From positions 29,217-93,216 of the forward strand of contig NZ_VAHO01000016.1 of assembly GCF_005796225.1 (NCBI RefSeq): a stretch of DNA of 64,000 nucleotides, written 5' to 3'. The stretch's first letter is position 1. Each line of letters begins with the position of its first letter. This document shows positions 55,027 through 63,954 of the stretch, in pieces. The notes below the pieces were generated by a model. That model saw only the letters and a list, made by a program, of their open reading frames with translations, made no database searches and was not told where the DNA came from. The translations under genes and the position numbers were made by a program. This stretch comes from Pseudarthrobacter sp. NamE5 (GTDB lineage Bacteria; Actinomycetota; Actinomycetes; Actinomycetales; Micrococcaceae).

Positions 55027-55337
55027 GGCATGAGCGTAGTGCTGTACCTGCCGTCCTAGCTACCGGCAGCAGCAGGGCCAGGTGGTGATAAGCGTCATAA
55101 CGGGCTGTCCGTACGCCGCAGAAGCCGGCGAATAAGGCCGGGCCTCCTATACAAGGGGCAGGAGGGCAGAAGGGCGGGCGGGGCAACGCAAATCCCGGTA
55201 GCGCGGTGTTAACGCTGTGTTACGCAGCCCGCAGGCTCCAGCATCGGCGGCGAATGCTTAGTACAGTGTTGGTGAACTGCTGCCGGCTTCCCCTCCGCGG
55301 ACCCGGAGCATGGACGTTGACCGGAGAAGAGGCCATC
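55027..55337. other. Divergent intergenic region panB / glnA2
   Basis: No gene is visible. The minus side carries TACGCT (55033-55038) for panB. The glnA2 side contains TGTTAAC and TGTTACG around 55206-55222, which do not fit the four-site GlnR pattern found upstream of glnA1. GAGAAGAGG is the glnA2 Shine-Dalgarno. Confidence 0.4.
55033..55038 (-). promoter_or_regulatory. -10 box TACGCT for panB (leaderless)
   Basis: TACGCT is followed by 6 bases (CATGCC) and then ATG 55026 on the minus strand. Confidence 0.5.
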
Positions 55338-56678
55338 ATGGACCGCCAGCAAGAGTTTGTCCTGCGCACGATCGAAGAGCGCGACGTACGTTTCGTGCGC
55401 CTGTGGTTCACCGACGTCGTGGGTTCGCTCAAGTCCGTGGCCCTCGCCCCCGCCGAGGTTGAGGGTGCCTTCGAGGAAGGCCTGGGCTTCGACGGTTCCG
55501 CTATTGAAGGCCTGGCCCGCGTGTTCGAGTCGGACATGCTGGCCCAGCCGGATCCCTCCACCTTCCAGATCCTGCCCTGGCGCGGGGAGACGGAACAGAC
55601 GTCGCGCATGTTCTGCGACATCCTGACGCCGGACGGGGAACCGTCCGCGGCGGACCCCCGCAACGTCCTGAAGCGTACCCTCGCCAAGGCTGCGGACATG
55701 GGCTTCACCTGCTACACCCACCCTGAAATCGAGTTCTACCTCCTCAAGTCCCAGGAGCCCGGTCCGGACGGGGCGCCGGTTCCGGTAGACGAGGGCGGCT
55801 ACTTCGACCACGTTCCGGGCGGTGTTGCCCAGGACTTCCGCCGGACGGCCGTCACCATGCTGGAATCGGTAGGCATCTCCGTGGAGTTCAGCCACCACGA
55901 GGCCGGCCCGGGGCAAAACGAGATCGACCTGCGGTACGCCGATGCCCTCCAGACGGCGGACAACATCATGACGTTCCGAACCGTCATAAAGGAAGTGGCC
56001 CTCCAGCAGGGCACCTATGCCACGTTCATGCCCAAGCCGTTCACGGCCCACCCCGGGTCCGGCATGCACACCCACTTCTCGCTGTTCGAGGGGGACACCA
56101 ACGCTTTCTATGAGGCCGGCGCGGAGTTCCAGCTGTCGAAGACGGCCCGCCAGTTCATTGCCGGCATCCTCAAGCACGCGCCGGAATTCACCGCTGTGAC
56201 CAACCAGTTCGTGAATTCCTACAAGCGCCTTTGGGGCGGCGGCGAGGCGCCGAGCTACCTGAGCTGGGGCCACAACAACCGCTCTGCCCTGGTCCGCGTG
56301 CCCCTGTACAAGCCGGGCAAGGGCCAGTCCGCCCGGATCGAATACCGGGGCATCGATTCCGCGGCAAACCCCTACCTTGCCTATGCGGTCCTGCTCGGCG
56401 CCGGCCTGAAAGGCATCGAGGAAGGCTACGATCTTCCGGCTGCAGCAGAGGATGATGTCTGGTCGCTCAGCTCCGCCGAACGCCGCGCCATGGGCCACGA
56501 CCCCCTGCCGGCAAGCCTTCATGACGCCATCCGGACCATGGAAGATTCGGAACTGATGCCCCAGATCCTGGGCGAGCAGGTTTTTGAGCACTTCCTGCGC
56601 AACAAGCGCGCCGAGTGGCAGGACTACAGGCTCCAGGTGACGCCCTACGAGCTGCAGCGCAACCTCGCCATTCTGTAG
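55338..56678 (+). CDS. glnA2: Glutamine synthetase, type I (GlnA2-like)
   Basis: A start at ATG 55338 gives 446 residues; GAGAAGAGG precedes it. Recognisable motifs are VRFVRLWFTDVVGSLKSVAL, GFDGSAIEGLARVFESDM, the glutamate/ATP site GSGMHTHFSLFEGDTN and RIEYRGIDSAANPYLAYAV. It is the shorter GSI-alpha type without the extra C-terminal region of GlnA1. Order glnA2-glnE matches Rv2222c-Rv2221c. It is followed directly by glnE (9 bases), so the two are probably cotranscribed. Confidence 0.93.
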   Translation: MDRQQEFVLRTIEERDVRFVRLWFTDVVGSLKSVALAPAEVEGAFEEGLGFDGSAIEGLARVFESDMLAQPDPSTFQILPWRGETEQTSRMFCDILTPDGEPSAADPRNVLKRTLAKAADMGFTCYTHPEIEFYLLKSQEPGPDGAPVPVDEGGYFDHVPGGVAQDFRRTAVTMLESVGISVEFSHHEAGPGQNEIDLRYADALQTADNIMTFRTVIKEVALQQGTYATFMPKPFTAHPGSGMHTHFSLFEGDTNAFYEAGAEFQLSKTARQFIAGILKHAPEFTAVTNQFVNSYKRLWGGGEAPSYLSWGHNNRSALVRVPLYKPGKGQSARIEYRGIDSAANPYLAYAVLLGAGLKGIEEGYDLPAAAEDDVWSLSSAERRAMGHDPLPASLHDAIRTMEDSELMPQILGEQVFEHFLRNKRAEWQDYRLQVTPYELQRNLAIL

Positions 56679-56687
56679 GGGGCGGGC

Positions 56688-59600
56688 GTGAGTCTGGCAC
56701 GCCGCCTTATCGCGGCCGGTTTCAGTGACCTGGAGAAGGGCGAGCGGTTCCTGTCCGCACCCGAACTTGACGGGCTGGACCAGGACAGGCTGTTTGCGGG
56801 CCTGCAGATGGCGGCCAGCCCGGACACTGCCCTCCAGTCACTGGTCCGCCTGATCGAAAAGCATCCGGACCTGCGCGAGCTGGCTGCTTCGGACGTTGAT
56901 ACGAGCGAGCCGATGTACCGTGTTCTCGGTGCCTCTGAGGCACTTGGGGAGTTCCTGATCCGGCACCCTGAGCATCTGCAGGCTTTCCGCGTCAGAGTCA
57001 GCCCCGAGCCGCTGCAGACTGATTCCGCGGAACTGCGCGAGACCCTCCTGCGTTCGGTGGGTGCCGACCCGCGCGCGGCCCGGCCAGTGGCCGGCATGGC
57101 AGGAACTACGGCTTACGAGGCGCTGCGAACGGCGTACCGCAGGGGAGTGGTGGACCTCGCCGTCAAGGACCTGTGTGCCGCCGATCCCCTGGACTTCCTC
57201 CCGGCTGTGGGCGGGGAACTGGCTGATCTTGCCGGGGCAGCCATCGAGGCGGCCCTCGCGGTCTCGCGAGCTGAGGCAGCGGAGCAGTACGGCGCCGGCG
57301 ACGTTGCCGAAGTGGGCCTCGCCGTGATTGGCATGGGCAAGTGCGGAGCCCGCGAGCTGAACTACATCTCCGACGTCGACGTCATTTATGTGGTGGACCC
57401 AGGTGGCCTGGAGGATGCGCACGCAAATACCATCGGTACTGCCCTGGCCGCCGGGATCTCGCGGGCCATCTCTTCCGTGGCCCGTGAGCCAGGCCTGTGG
57501 GAAGTGGACGCAAACCTCCGGCCGGAGGGGAAGTCCGGACCGCTGGTGCGCACCCTCGCCTCGCACGAATCCTACTATGCCCGGTGGGCGGAAAGCTGGG
57601 AGTTCCAGGCGCTGCTGAAGGCGCGTGCCATCGCCGGGGACGCAGGCCTGGGCCGCCGCTATGAGGAGGCCGTCGCGCCCCTGATCTGGAGTTCAGCCAG
57701 CCGGGACGGTTTCGTGGAATCCGTCCAGGCCATGCGGCGGCGTGTCACCGAACACATCCCCGCCGCCGAGGAGCAGCGGCAGATCAAGCTGGGCCGCGGC
57801 GGCCTGCGGGACGTCGAGTTCACCGTCCAGCTGCTTCAACTCGTGCACGGCAAAGCGGACGAGACGCTGCGGCGGCGCGACACCACCTCTGCCATTGCCG
57901 CATTGTCTGCCGGAGGATACATCGGCCGTTCGGATGCTGCCGCCTTTGACAACGCCTACAGGTACCTGCGCCTGCTGGAGCACCGCATCCAGCTGTTCCA
58001 GCTGCGCCGGACGCATCTCATGCCGGTAGCGGAACCGGCACTCAGGGCGCTGGCCAAGGCGGTACTGGGCCCGTTTTCCAATGAGCGGCCGCACCCGGAT
58101 GCGCTGCTCGCCACGTGGCAGAAGACCAAGCGATCGGTGCGTGAGCTCCACGAGCGGATTTTCTACCGGCCGCTGCTGAACACAGCTGCCAAGCTCAGCA
58201 GCGAAGACGCCAGGCTGACGCCGGAGGCTGCCCAGGGCAGGTTGGCCGCCCTGGGATACCGGGATCCGAAGGGTGCCATGCGCCACATTGAGGCGCTTAC
58301 GGCCGGGGTCAGCCGGCGGGCAGCACTGCAGCGGCAGCTGCTGCCGATCCTCTTGGACTGGCTGGCCGAAGGGGTTGACCCCGACGCCGGACTCCTTGCC
58401 TTCCGGCGCGTCAGTGAAGCTTTGGGGACCACGCACTGGTACCTGGGCATGCTCCGCGACTCCAATGCTGCTGCCGAGCGGCTCTGCCACATGCTTTCCA
58501 ATTCCCGTCTCATTGCTGACCTGCTGGAGGTCTCGCCGGAGTCCGTCGCGTGGCTGGGCCATGACAGGGACCTGGTGCCCGTGAGCTTCGAGGCCCAGTG
58601 GCAGGAAATTGTCTCCAAGATGTCACGGCATGAGGATCCAGAGAGCGCCATGCGCCTCATCCGTCTGATCCGCCGCCGCGAGATCCTTCGCGTTGCCGTC
58701 GCTGACTCCGCAGGACTGCTCAGCCAGGACCAGGTGGGCGCCGCCCTGGCCGACACTGACCGGGCCGCCGTTCTTGGCGCCCTGCGGGTGGCTGAAGGCA
58801 TAGTCGCCGCCAGGGGCCCGCTCAAGACCGCTGTGCTGGTGGTGGCCATGGGACGCCAGGGCGGCCGCGAGATCGGTTACGGTTCGGACGCAGACGTGAT
58901 GTACGTGCACCGGGCACGCCCTGGCTTCACCGACGCTGAGGCGCAGGAGCAGGCGGCGCGGATCGTGGCCAAGGTCTCCACACTGCTGACTCAGCCGCTG
59001 AAGCCCGCCATCTTGGCCGAACGGATCCTTCAGATGGATGCGGACCTGCGGCCGGAGGGGAAAAACGGCGCCATGGTCCGGTCCCTGGACTCGTTCGCCG
59101 AGTACTACCGGCGCTGGTCACTGATCTGGGAGGCCCAGGCACTGCTGCGGGCGCGTCCCATGGCCGGTGACGACGGCCTGGCTGCTGATTTCATTGCCCT
59201 CATCGACCCCATCCGGTATCCGGAAGCCGTTTCTGAGCAGGATGTCCGGGAGATCCGCAGGATCAAGGCACGCGTGGAATCGGAACGCCTTCCCCGCGGC
59301 GCCGACCCGGCACGGCACCTTAAGCTGGGCCGCGGAGGACTCAGCGACGTCGAGTGGCTGATCCAGCTGCTGCAGCTGCAGCACGCCGGAAAGCACCCGG
59401 AACTGCGGACCACGTCGACTGTTCCGGCGCTGGAAGCGGCTGCCGGCCTTGGCCTGCTGGCGGGGAACGATGCCGATCTCCTGGCCCAGGCCTGGCGGCT
59501 GGCGAGCAGGATCAGGTCCGCAAACGTGATCTGGAGTGGCAAGGCTTCGGACGTTTTGCCGTCCTCGCGGCGGGACCTGGAAGCGGTGGCGCGGTGGTGC

Positions 59601-59699
59601 GGCTATGAGCCCGGGAACGCCACTGCGCTTGAAGAGGACTACCTGCGCGTCAGCCGGCGCGCCCGGGCAGTCTTCGAACGGGTTTTTTACGGCCAGTGA
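56688..59699 (+). CDS. glnE: Glutamine synthetase adenylyltransferase / adenylyl-removing enzyme
   Basis: The protein has 1003 residues, a bifunctional enzyme that adenylylates and deadenylylates glutamine synthetase. Two nucleotidyltransferase domains are visible: the adenylyl-removing one near residues 215-235 (GMGKCGARELNYISDVDV) and the adenylating one near 720-745 (GRQGGREIGYGSDADVMYVH). Each is followed by an LGRGGL-(R/S)DVE(F/W) helix motif. The target is likely GlnA1 at 60500, which holds the KDLYELP site. The start is GTG 56688. Confidence 0.96.
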   Translation: MSLARRLIAAGFSDLEKGERFLSAPELDGLDQDRLFAGLQMAASPDTALQSLVRLIEKHPDLRELAASDVDTSEPMYRVLGASEALGEFLIRHPEHLQAFRVRVSPEPLQTDSAELRETLLRSVGADPRAARPVAGMAGTTAYEALRTAYRRGVVDLAVKDLCAADPLDFLPAVGGELADLAGAAIEAALAVSRAEAAEQYGAGDVAEVGLAVIGMGKCGARELNYISDVDVIYVVDPGGLEDAHANTIGTALAAGISRAISSVAREPGLWEVDANLRPEGKSGPLVRTLASHESYYARWAESWEFQALLKARAIAGDAGLGRRYEEAVAPLIWSSASRDGFVESVQAMRRRVTEHIPAAEEQRQIKLGRGGLRDVEFTVQLLQLVHGKADETLRRRDTTSAIAALSAGGYIGRSDAAAFDNAYRYLRLLEHRIQLFQLRRTHLMPVAEPALRALAKAVLGPFSNERPHPDALLATWQKTKRSVRELHERIFYRPLLNTAAKLSSEDARLTPEAAQGRLAALGYRDPKGAMRHIEALTAGVSRRAALQRQLLPILLDWLAEGVDPDAGLLAFRRVSEALGTTHWYLGMLRDSNAAAERLCHMLSNSRLIADLLEVSPESVAWLGHDRDLVPVSFEAQWQEIVSKMSRHEDPESAMRLIRLIRRREILRVAVADSAGLLSQDQVGAALADTDRAAVLGALRVAEGIVAARGPLKTAVLVVAMGRQGGREIGYGSDADVMYVHRARPGFTDAEAQEQAARIVAKVSTLLTQPLKPAILAERILQMDADLRPEGKNGAMVRSLDSFAEYYRRWSLIWEAQALLRARPMAGDDGLAADFIALIDPIRYPEAVSEQDVREIRRIKARVESERLPRGADPARHLKLGRGGLSDVEWLIQLLQLQHAGKHPELRTTSTVPALEAAAGLGLLAGNDADLLAQAWRLASRIRSANVIWSGKASDVLPSSRRDLEAVARWCGYEPGNATALEEDYLRVSRRARAVFERVFYGQ

Positions 59700-60223
59700 T
59701 GGATACCACCGTTTGGCTGATTTCGCTCCGGGACCTGGACGCAGACGCGCGGGCGGTCCAGCTCGGAGCCGTTGCTGATCTTGAACTGGGCCCTGGCCAG
59801 GACAGGTATGTCGGTGACCCGCTCCGGATGGTCCTGGCAGGACTTGCTGAAGAGGCGCGCCGGCCCTACGTGATCGAGTTTGGGGGCCGCGCTGTCGGCG
59901 TGCTGACGCTGCAGTCGGGGGCGGCACGTTTGGCGGGCTGGCCGGATGACCACTCGGCCTGGCTGCTGCGGGGTTTCCTAATCGACAGGCGGGAACAGGG
60001 CAGGGGGCTGGGCCCGCTGGCCGCTGCCGCCGCTGTGGCAACCGCTGAAAAGCTGACCGATCGCCAGAGTGGCGGCGAGGCCGGCGTCGTACTCTCCGTC
60101 AATGAGGCGAACCTGGCCGGATTGTCCGCCTACCGCCGGGCGGGCTTCAGCGACCGGGGCCGGTACACCGGAGGACCCGCAGGGCCCCAGCGGGTTATGT
60201 TCCGCAGCTTTGGGCCACAATGA
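59696..60223 (+). CDS. GNAT-family N-acetyltransferase
   Basis: The protein has 175 residues (one fewer from ATG 59699). The GNAT acetyl-CoA site is WLLRGFLIDRREQGRGLGPL (the Q/RxxGxG/A pattern, here REQGRGLG), followed by SVNEANLAGLSAYRRAGF. The start overlaps the glnE stop (GTGA or TGATG), so it is translationally coupled to glnE. The substrate is unknown; a link to nitrogen metabolism is only positional. Confidence 0.87.
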   Translation: MMDTTVWLISLRDLDADARAVQLGAVADLELGPGQDRYVGDPLRMVLAGLAEEARRPYVIEFGGRAVGVLTLQSGAARLAGWPDDHSAWLLRGFLIDRREQGRGLGPLAAAAAVATAEKLTDRQSGGEAGVVLSVNEANLAGLSAYRRAGFSDRGRYTGGPAGPQRVMFRSFGPQ

Positions 60224-60445
60224 CGTAACGGCTCCGGTGGGCCGTTTGCGCTAACAAAGCAATTGCCCGATCATGTGGATTGGCGGTGTTCTTCAAACCT
60301 TGTTGGGGGGAAGGCTGGAACAGTCTTCGTCTCGGGGGGCATTCGTCAGGGGGTCCGGCTCCCGGTCTCAGCACGTCTGGAGCCGGACCTCCACCTTCTG
60401 GCACCAATTCCCTCCGCGCAGGACGTGCTCCTGCCGGGCATGCAA

Positions 60446-60478
60446 AAGGCGGCCACCGGAGTGTCCGGTGGCCGCCTT
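60446..60478 (-). terminator. Rho-independent terminator of glnA1
   Basis: A perfect 15-bp stem AAGGCGGCCACCGGA / TCCGGTGGCCGCCTT with a 3-base loop. On the minus strand it is followed by TTTTGC, after the glnA1 stop at 60500. It also lies downstream of the convergent GNAT gene. The rest of the gap (60224-60445) shows no gene. Confidence 0.88.
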
Positions 60479-60499
60479 CACAGTCTTGGATCGTAAAGA

Positions 60500-61924
60500 C
60501 TAGACGCCGTAGTAGAGCTCGAACTCGTAGGGGTTCGGGCGCAGGGACAGCGGGCGGATCTCGTTCTCGTACTTGTACTCGATCCAGGTGTCGATCAGGT
60601 CCTGGGTGAATACGCCGCCGGCCTGCAGGAACTCGTTGTCCTCACGCAGGGCCTCCAAGGCTTCCTCGAGCGTGCCCGGTGCCTTGGGGATGTCCTTGGC
60701 TTCCTCGGCCGGGAGCTCGTAGAGGTCCTTGTCGATCGGTGCCGGGGGCTCGATGCGGTTGCGGATTCCGTCGATGCCGGCCATCAGCTGGGCAGCGAAC
60801 GCCAGGTACGGGTTGGAGGAGGGGTCCGGAGCGCGGAATTCGATGCGCTTGGCCTTGGGATTGGTGCCCGTGATCGGTATACGGATACCGGCGGAGCGGT
60901 TGCCCTGCGAGTAGACCATGTTGACCGGAGCTTCGAAGCCCTTGACCAGGCGGCGGTACGAGTTGACCGTCGGGTTGGTGAAGGCAAGGACGGCGGAGGC
61001 GTGCTGCAGCAGGCCGCCGATGTACCAGCGGGCGGTGTCGGACAGCCCGGCGTAGCCCTTCTCGTCGTAGAACAGCGGCTCGCCGTTGCTCCACAGCGAC
61101 TGGTGGCAGTGCATGCCCGAACCGTTGTCACCGAAGACCGGCTTCGGCATGAAGGTTACCGACTTGCCCCAGGCATCCGCGGTGTTCTTGATGACGTACT
61201 TGAACTTCTGCAGGTCGTCTGCAGCGTGCGTCAGCGTGGTGAACTTGTAGTTGATCTCAGCCTGGCCGGCGGATCCCACTTCGTGGTGGCTGCGCTCAAC
61301 CTCGAGGCCGGCCTCGTCCAGGGCCACGCACATGGCGTCGCGCAGGTCGGCCTGCTTGTCAGTAGGGGAAACGGGGAAGTAGCCGCCCTTGACGGGAGTT
61401 TTGTAGCCGAGGTTTCCGCCCTCTTCCTCGCGGCCGGTGTTCCAGTGGGCTTCCTCGGAATCGATCTTGTAGAAGCTGCCCTGCGGGGAAGACTGGTACT
61501 GGACGTTGTCGAAGACGAAGAATTCGGCCTCGGGAGCGAAGAACGCGGTGTCGGCGATGCCGGTGGACGCCAGGTAGGCCTCGGCCTTCTCAGCAACGCC
61601 GCGGGGGTCACGGTGGTAAGGGTCACCGGTGCGGGGGTTGACGATGGAGAAGTTCAGGGCGAGGGTCTTTTCCATGCGGAAGGTATCCAGGAACGCCGTG
61701 GTGACGTCCGGGATCAGCTGCATATCCGACTCTGCGATGCCCTGGAAGCCGCGGATGGAGGATCCGTCGAAGAGCTGGCCGTTGATGAAGAAGTCAGCGT
61801 CAACACTCTTGGCGGGAACGTTGAAGTGCTGCTGGACACCCGGAAGATCGGTGAAACGGATGTCGACGAACTTAATATCTTCGTCCTTGATGAACTTGAG
61901 GACTTCGTCCGCAGTCTTGAACAT
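60500..61924 (-). CDS. glnA: Glutamine synthetase, type I (GlnA1)
   Basis: The protein has 474 residues, the typical size of adenylylated GSI-beta. It assimilates ammonium into glutamine. Motifs: [53 protein letters not shown], and [18 protein letters not shown]. The adenylylation site context [10 protein letters not shown] is conserved with Y402, fitting control by GlnE. AGGAG precedes ATG 61924. A four-site GlnR operator sits about 150-185 bases upstream. Confidence 0.97.
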   Translation of the reverse strand: MFKTADEVLKFIKDEDIKFVDIRFTDLPGVQQHFNVPAKSVDADFFINGQLFDGSSIRGFQGIAESDMQLIPDVTTAFLDTFRMEKTLALNFSIVNPRTGDPYHRDPRGVAEKAEAYLASTGIADTAFFAPEAEFFVFDNVQYQSSPQGSFYKIDSEEAHWNTGREEEGGNLGYKTPVKGGYFPVSPTDKQADLRDAMCVALDEAGLEVERSHHEVGSAGQAEINYKFTTLTHAADDLQKFKYVIKNTADAWGKSVTFMPKPVFGDNGSGMHCHQSLWSNGEPLFYDEKGYAGLSDTARWYIGGLLQHASAVLAFTNPTVNSYRRLVKGFEAPVNMVYSQGNRSAGIRIPITGTNPKAKRIEFRAPDPSSNPYLAFAAQLMAGIDGIRNRIEPPAPIDKDLYELPAEEAKDIPKAPGTLEEALEALREDNEFLQAGGVFTQDLIDTWIEYKYENEIRPLSLRPNPYEFELYYGV

Positions 61925-62071
61925 CTATGCTCCTAACGCATATGTGATATCTGGCGTGTAAGCCATCTGGTCCAGCGCAACCCGGGGCAGGGAAACATCA
62001 CAGTGCTTCCCTGAAGTTGATTTCCTGCCGGGGGGATTCGCTCGAAACTGGTAACAGCCTATGGACGCGGC

Positions 62072-62109
62072 ATTTCCCGTCCGTGTCCACATTGTTTCGG
62101 GCAGGTTAC
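62072..62109 (-). promoter_or_regulatory. GlnR operator upstream of glnA1
   Basis: On the minus strand the region reads GTAAC-N6-GAAAC-N6-GACAC-N6-GAAAT, matching the established actinobacterial GlnR pattern gTnAC-N6-GaAAC repeated twice with exact 6-base spacers. A possible -10 box TAGGCT lies downstream at about 62056-62061. The expected role is nitrogen-dependent control of glnA1. Confidence 0.75.
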
Positions 62110-62190
62110 AGAATGCCCTGCTAAGGCAACGCTATCTTCTGTCCACACTCTGGTCTAACCACTTCCACAGTATGGGCGCCCGGAACTCGC

Positions 62191-62196
62191 TAAGCT
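62191..62196 (+). promoter_or_regulatory. -10 box TAAGCT for the RDD gene (leaderless)
   Basis: TAAGCT is followed by exactly 6 bases and then GTG 62203, with no Shine-Dalgarno. Confidence 0.55.
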
Positions 62197-62202
62197 TGGA
62201 CG

Positions 62203-62640
62203 GTGGTAGATCGTAAAGACATCGGCTCCTGGCTGTCCGGCCCTGACACCTCCGGCATTTCAAAGTACCCGGGGGAGCGCCTGGGCCTGCCGGAGTCGGG
62301 ACCGGGCTCCGTCGCCCGGGCAGGCCGCAGGATCGTGGCCATCATGATCGACTGGGGAATTGCGCTGCTGATCAGCAACTTCGCGTTCGCCGGCGACTCC
62401 TGGGCCACTTTGGCGATCTTCGCCGCAGAACAAATTCTCCTGATCGGAACGCTCGGCTACAGCATTGGCCACCGTCTCATGGGCATCCACGTGGTGAAAG
62501 TCGGCGGGGGCGCGCCGGGACCCCTGGCCGCCTTGGTGAGGTCCGTCCTGCTCTGCCTGGTAATCCCGGCCGTAATTTTCGATGCGGACCACAGGGGCCT
62601 GCACGACAAGGCGATGAATACCCTGCTGATCCGGCGCTAA
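62203..62640 (+). CDS. RDD-family membrane protein
   Basis: The protein has 145 residues. The RDD domain begins VARAGRRIVAIMIDWGIALL (Arg-Asp pair split between helix 1 residues), then LLIGTLGYSIGHRLMGIHVV and the C-terminal DADHRGLHDKAMNTLL. Three membrane segments are visible. RDD proteins may be transport-related; the role is unknown. It occupies the position of Rv2219A beside glnA1. Confidence 0.9.
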   Translation: MVDRKDIGSWLSGPDTSGISKYPGERLGLPESGPGSVARAGRRIVAIMIDWGIALLISNFAFAGDSWATLAIFAAEQILLIGTLGYSIGHRLMGIHVVKVGGGAPGPLAALVRSVLLCLVIPAVIFDADHRGLHDKAMNTLLIRR

Positions 62641-62667
62641 GGGCAGCTGCGAGGGGGCCTGCCCGCG

Positions 62668-63021
62668 TTACACGCGGCTGGTTTCCCTGGCTGCCAAGGG
62701 ACCGGGCGTTGCGGCAGTGCTGAGGTAGTTCCGCTTGTCCGCCCACCGTTCGAACAGGATGGTGGCGAACGGAAAAACGGCCGAGATACCTGCAAAGACA
62801 GCCACCAGGAATGGCCAGCGCTGCAGCCTCCAAAGGGCGAGGGCAGCAACGCCATAGCCAACGAAAAGGGCTCCGTGGATGGGCCCCGCCACCTGTACGC
62901 CGATCTCGGTGGTGCCGGCAATCCACTTGAAGTACATGCCGATGAGGAGCGCCGCCCAGCTGAAGGCTTCCGCGACGGCGAGGATCCGGAAGGCGCGGAG
63001 TACTGCGTTCTTGAAGGTCAT
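62668..63021 (-). CDS. DUF3817 membrane protein
   Basis: A start at ATG 63021 gives 117 residues; GGACAGGA lies 7 bases upstream. ATG 63042 would add 7 residues but has no Shine-Dalgarno. Three or four membrane helices are present, with the family pattern FRILAVAEAFSWAALLIGMY and GPIHGALFVGYGVAALAL. Small DUF3817 proteins are common in actinobacteria and of unknown function. It lies downstream of a terminator that ends the DUF4191 gene. Confidence 0.85.
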   Translation of the reverse strand: MTFKNAVLRAFRILAVAEAFSWAALLIGMYFKWIAGTTEIGVQVAGPIHGALFVGYGVAALALWRLQRWPFLVAVFAGISAVFPFATILFERWADKRNYLSTAATPGPLAARETSRV

Positions 63022-63059
63022 AGGAATATCCTGTCCTGCCATAAGGGCTGCAAAGAAAA

Positions 63060-63094
63060 CGCCCCGGCTGCCGGCCGTAGCCGGAACCGGGGCG
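63060..63094 (-). terminator. Rho-independent terminator of the DUF4191 gene
   Basis: The stem CGCCCCGG / CCGGGGCG with an inner CCGGC/GCCGG pairing is followed on the minus strand by GTTTTCTTTG. It lies 11 bases after the stop of the gene at 63105. Confidence 0.88.
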
Positions 63095-63104
63095 GGTTCA
63101 AAAC

Positions 63105-63857
63105 CTAGCGTCCGCGGTTGGGACGCGCTTTGTACGGGTCAATGCCCTTGGGGATGGGGAGGCGGTTGCCCAGCGAAGCGATCCGCTTGGACACGGCATT
63201 CACCTCAAGCTTGGTCAGTTCCTTCTTGAGTTTGCCCATCTTCCTGGCCACCTCGTTGAGGGGCACCTGGCCTTCGCCGCGGCCACTTTCAATGATGTGC
63301 ACGGTGACATTGGGCAGGATGCGCGCCAGGCGCTTGCGTTCGGCGTCCAGCAGCGGCTTGACCCGGTGGGAGGGGCCTTCGCTGACCAGTACGACGCCGG
63401 GACGGCCGATGGCACGGAAGACGGCATCCTGGGTGCGCGGGTTGACAGCGACGGGCTGCTCCTCGCTGATCCAGCCTCGGCGGAGTGTGCCCAAGGCAGC
63501 GCCGGATGCGCCCGGCTGGTTTTCGATCTGCGCGAATGCGGCGCGCTCAGCCCGCCGCGAGAGGATGAACGTGGCACCCAGCAGGCCCAGCGGGATGCCA
63601 ATAATCAGGCCTGTAATCCAGTTATCCAGCCAAAAGCCCACCAGGAAGCTGACAGCCACAACGCCCAGGAAAACCAGCAGCATCAGCCACGGCACCATGG
63701 GGTCATGGCGGCGCGTCATGGTGAAAACTTCACCGATCTGCTTGAGCCGGCTGGGCTTCTTTGCTTTCGGCTCTTTCGGCTTGCGTGAGAACAGACCGCG
63801 CTTCACCGCGCTGGAGCCCGCCGGAGTGGAGTTGCTGGAGTCAGGGGATTTCGCCAT
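63105..63857 (-). CDS. DUF4191 membrane protein (Rv2219 type)
   Basis: The protein has 250 residues. A basic Ser/Lys-rich N terminus (1-45) leads to two membrane helices (about 54-75 and 80-100). A cytoplasmic domain follows with FRAIGRPGVVLVSEGPSHRV and a basic C-terminal part ending YKARPNRGR. It is the positional equivalent of Rv2219, between lipA and glnA1. The function is unknown. The sequence is complete from ATG 63857 to TAG. Confidence 0.88.
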   Translation of the reverse strand: MAKSPDSSNSTPAGSSAVKRGLFSRKPKEPKAKKPSRLKQIGEVFTMTRRHDPMVPWLMLLVFLGVVAVSFLVGFWLDNWITGLIIGIPLGLLGATFILSRRAERAAFAQIENQPGASGAALGTLRRGWISEEQPVAVNPRTQDAVFRAIGRPGVVLVSEGPSHRVKPLLDAERKRLARILPNVTVHIIESGRGEGQVPLNEVARKMGKLKKELTKLEVNAVSKRIASLGNRLPIPKGIDPYKARPNRGR

Positions 63858-63887
63858 AGTGCCTCAATTCTACGTGACTAAAGACCA

Positions 63888-63922
63888 AGGGCCGGACGCC
63901 GGAATGTTCCGGTGCCGGCCCT
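63888..63922. terminator. Hairpin upstream of the DUF4191 gene
   Basis: The stem AGGGCCGG / CCGGCCCT has inner CGCCGGAA / TTCCGGTG pairing. It lies between the stop at 63955 and the DUF4191 start and probably ends the upstream (lipA-like) transcript. The tract that follows on the minus strand is only moderately T-rich. Confidence 0.6.
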
Positions 63923-63954
63923 CGGGGAGGCTATGTCCTGGTGCGGACGTCGGG

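Noticed and set aside
55206..55230. GlnR or AmtR site upstream of glnA2
   Set aside because: GTTAAC and GTTACG elements are present, but they do not show the GaAAC partner sites with 6-base spacing, nor an AmtR-like palindrome.
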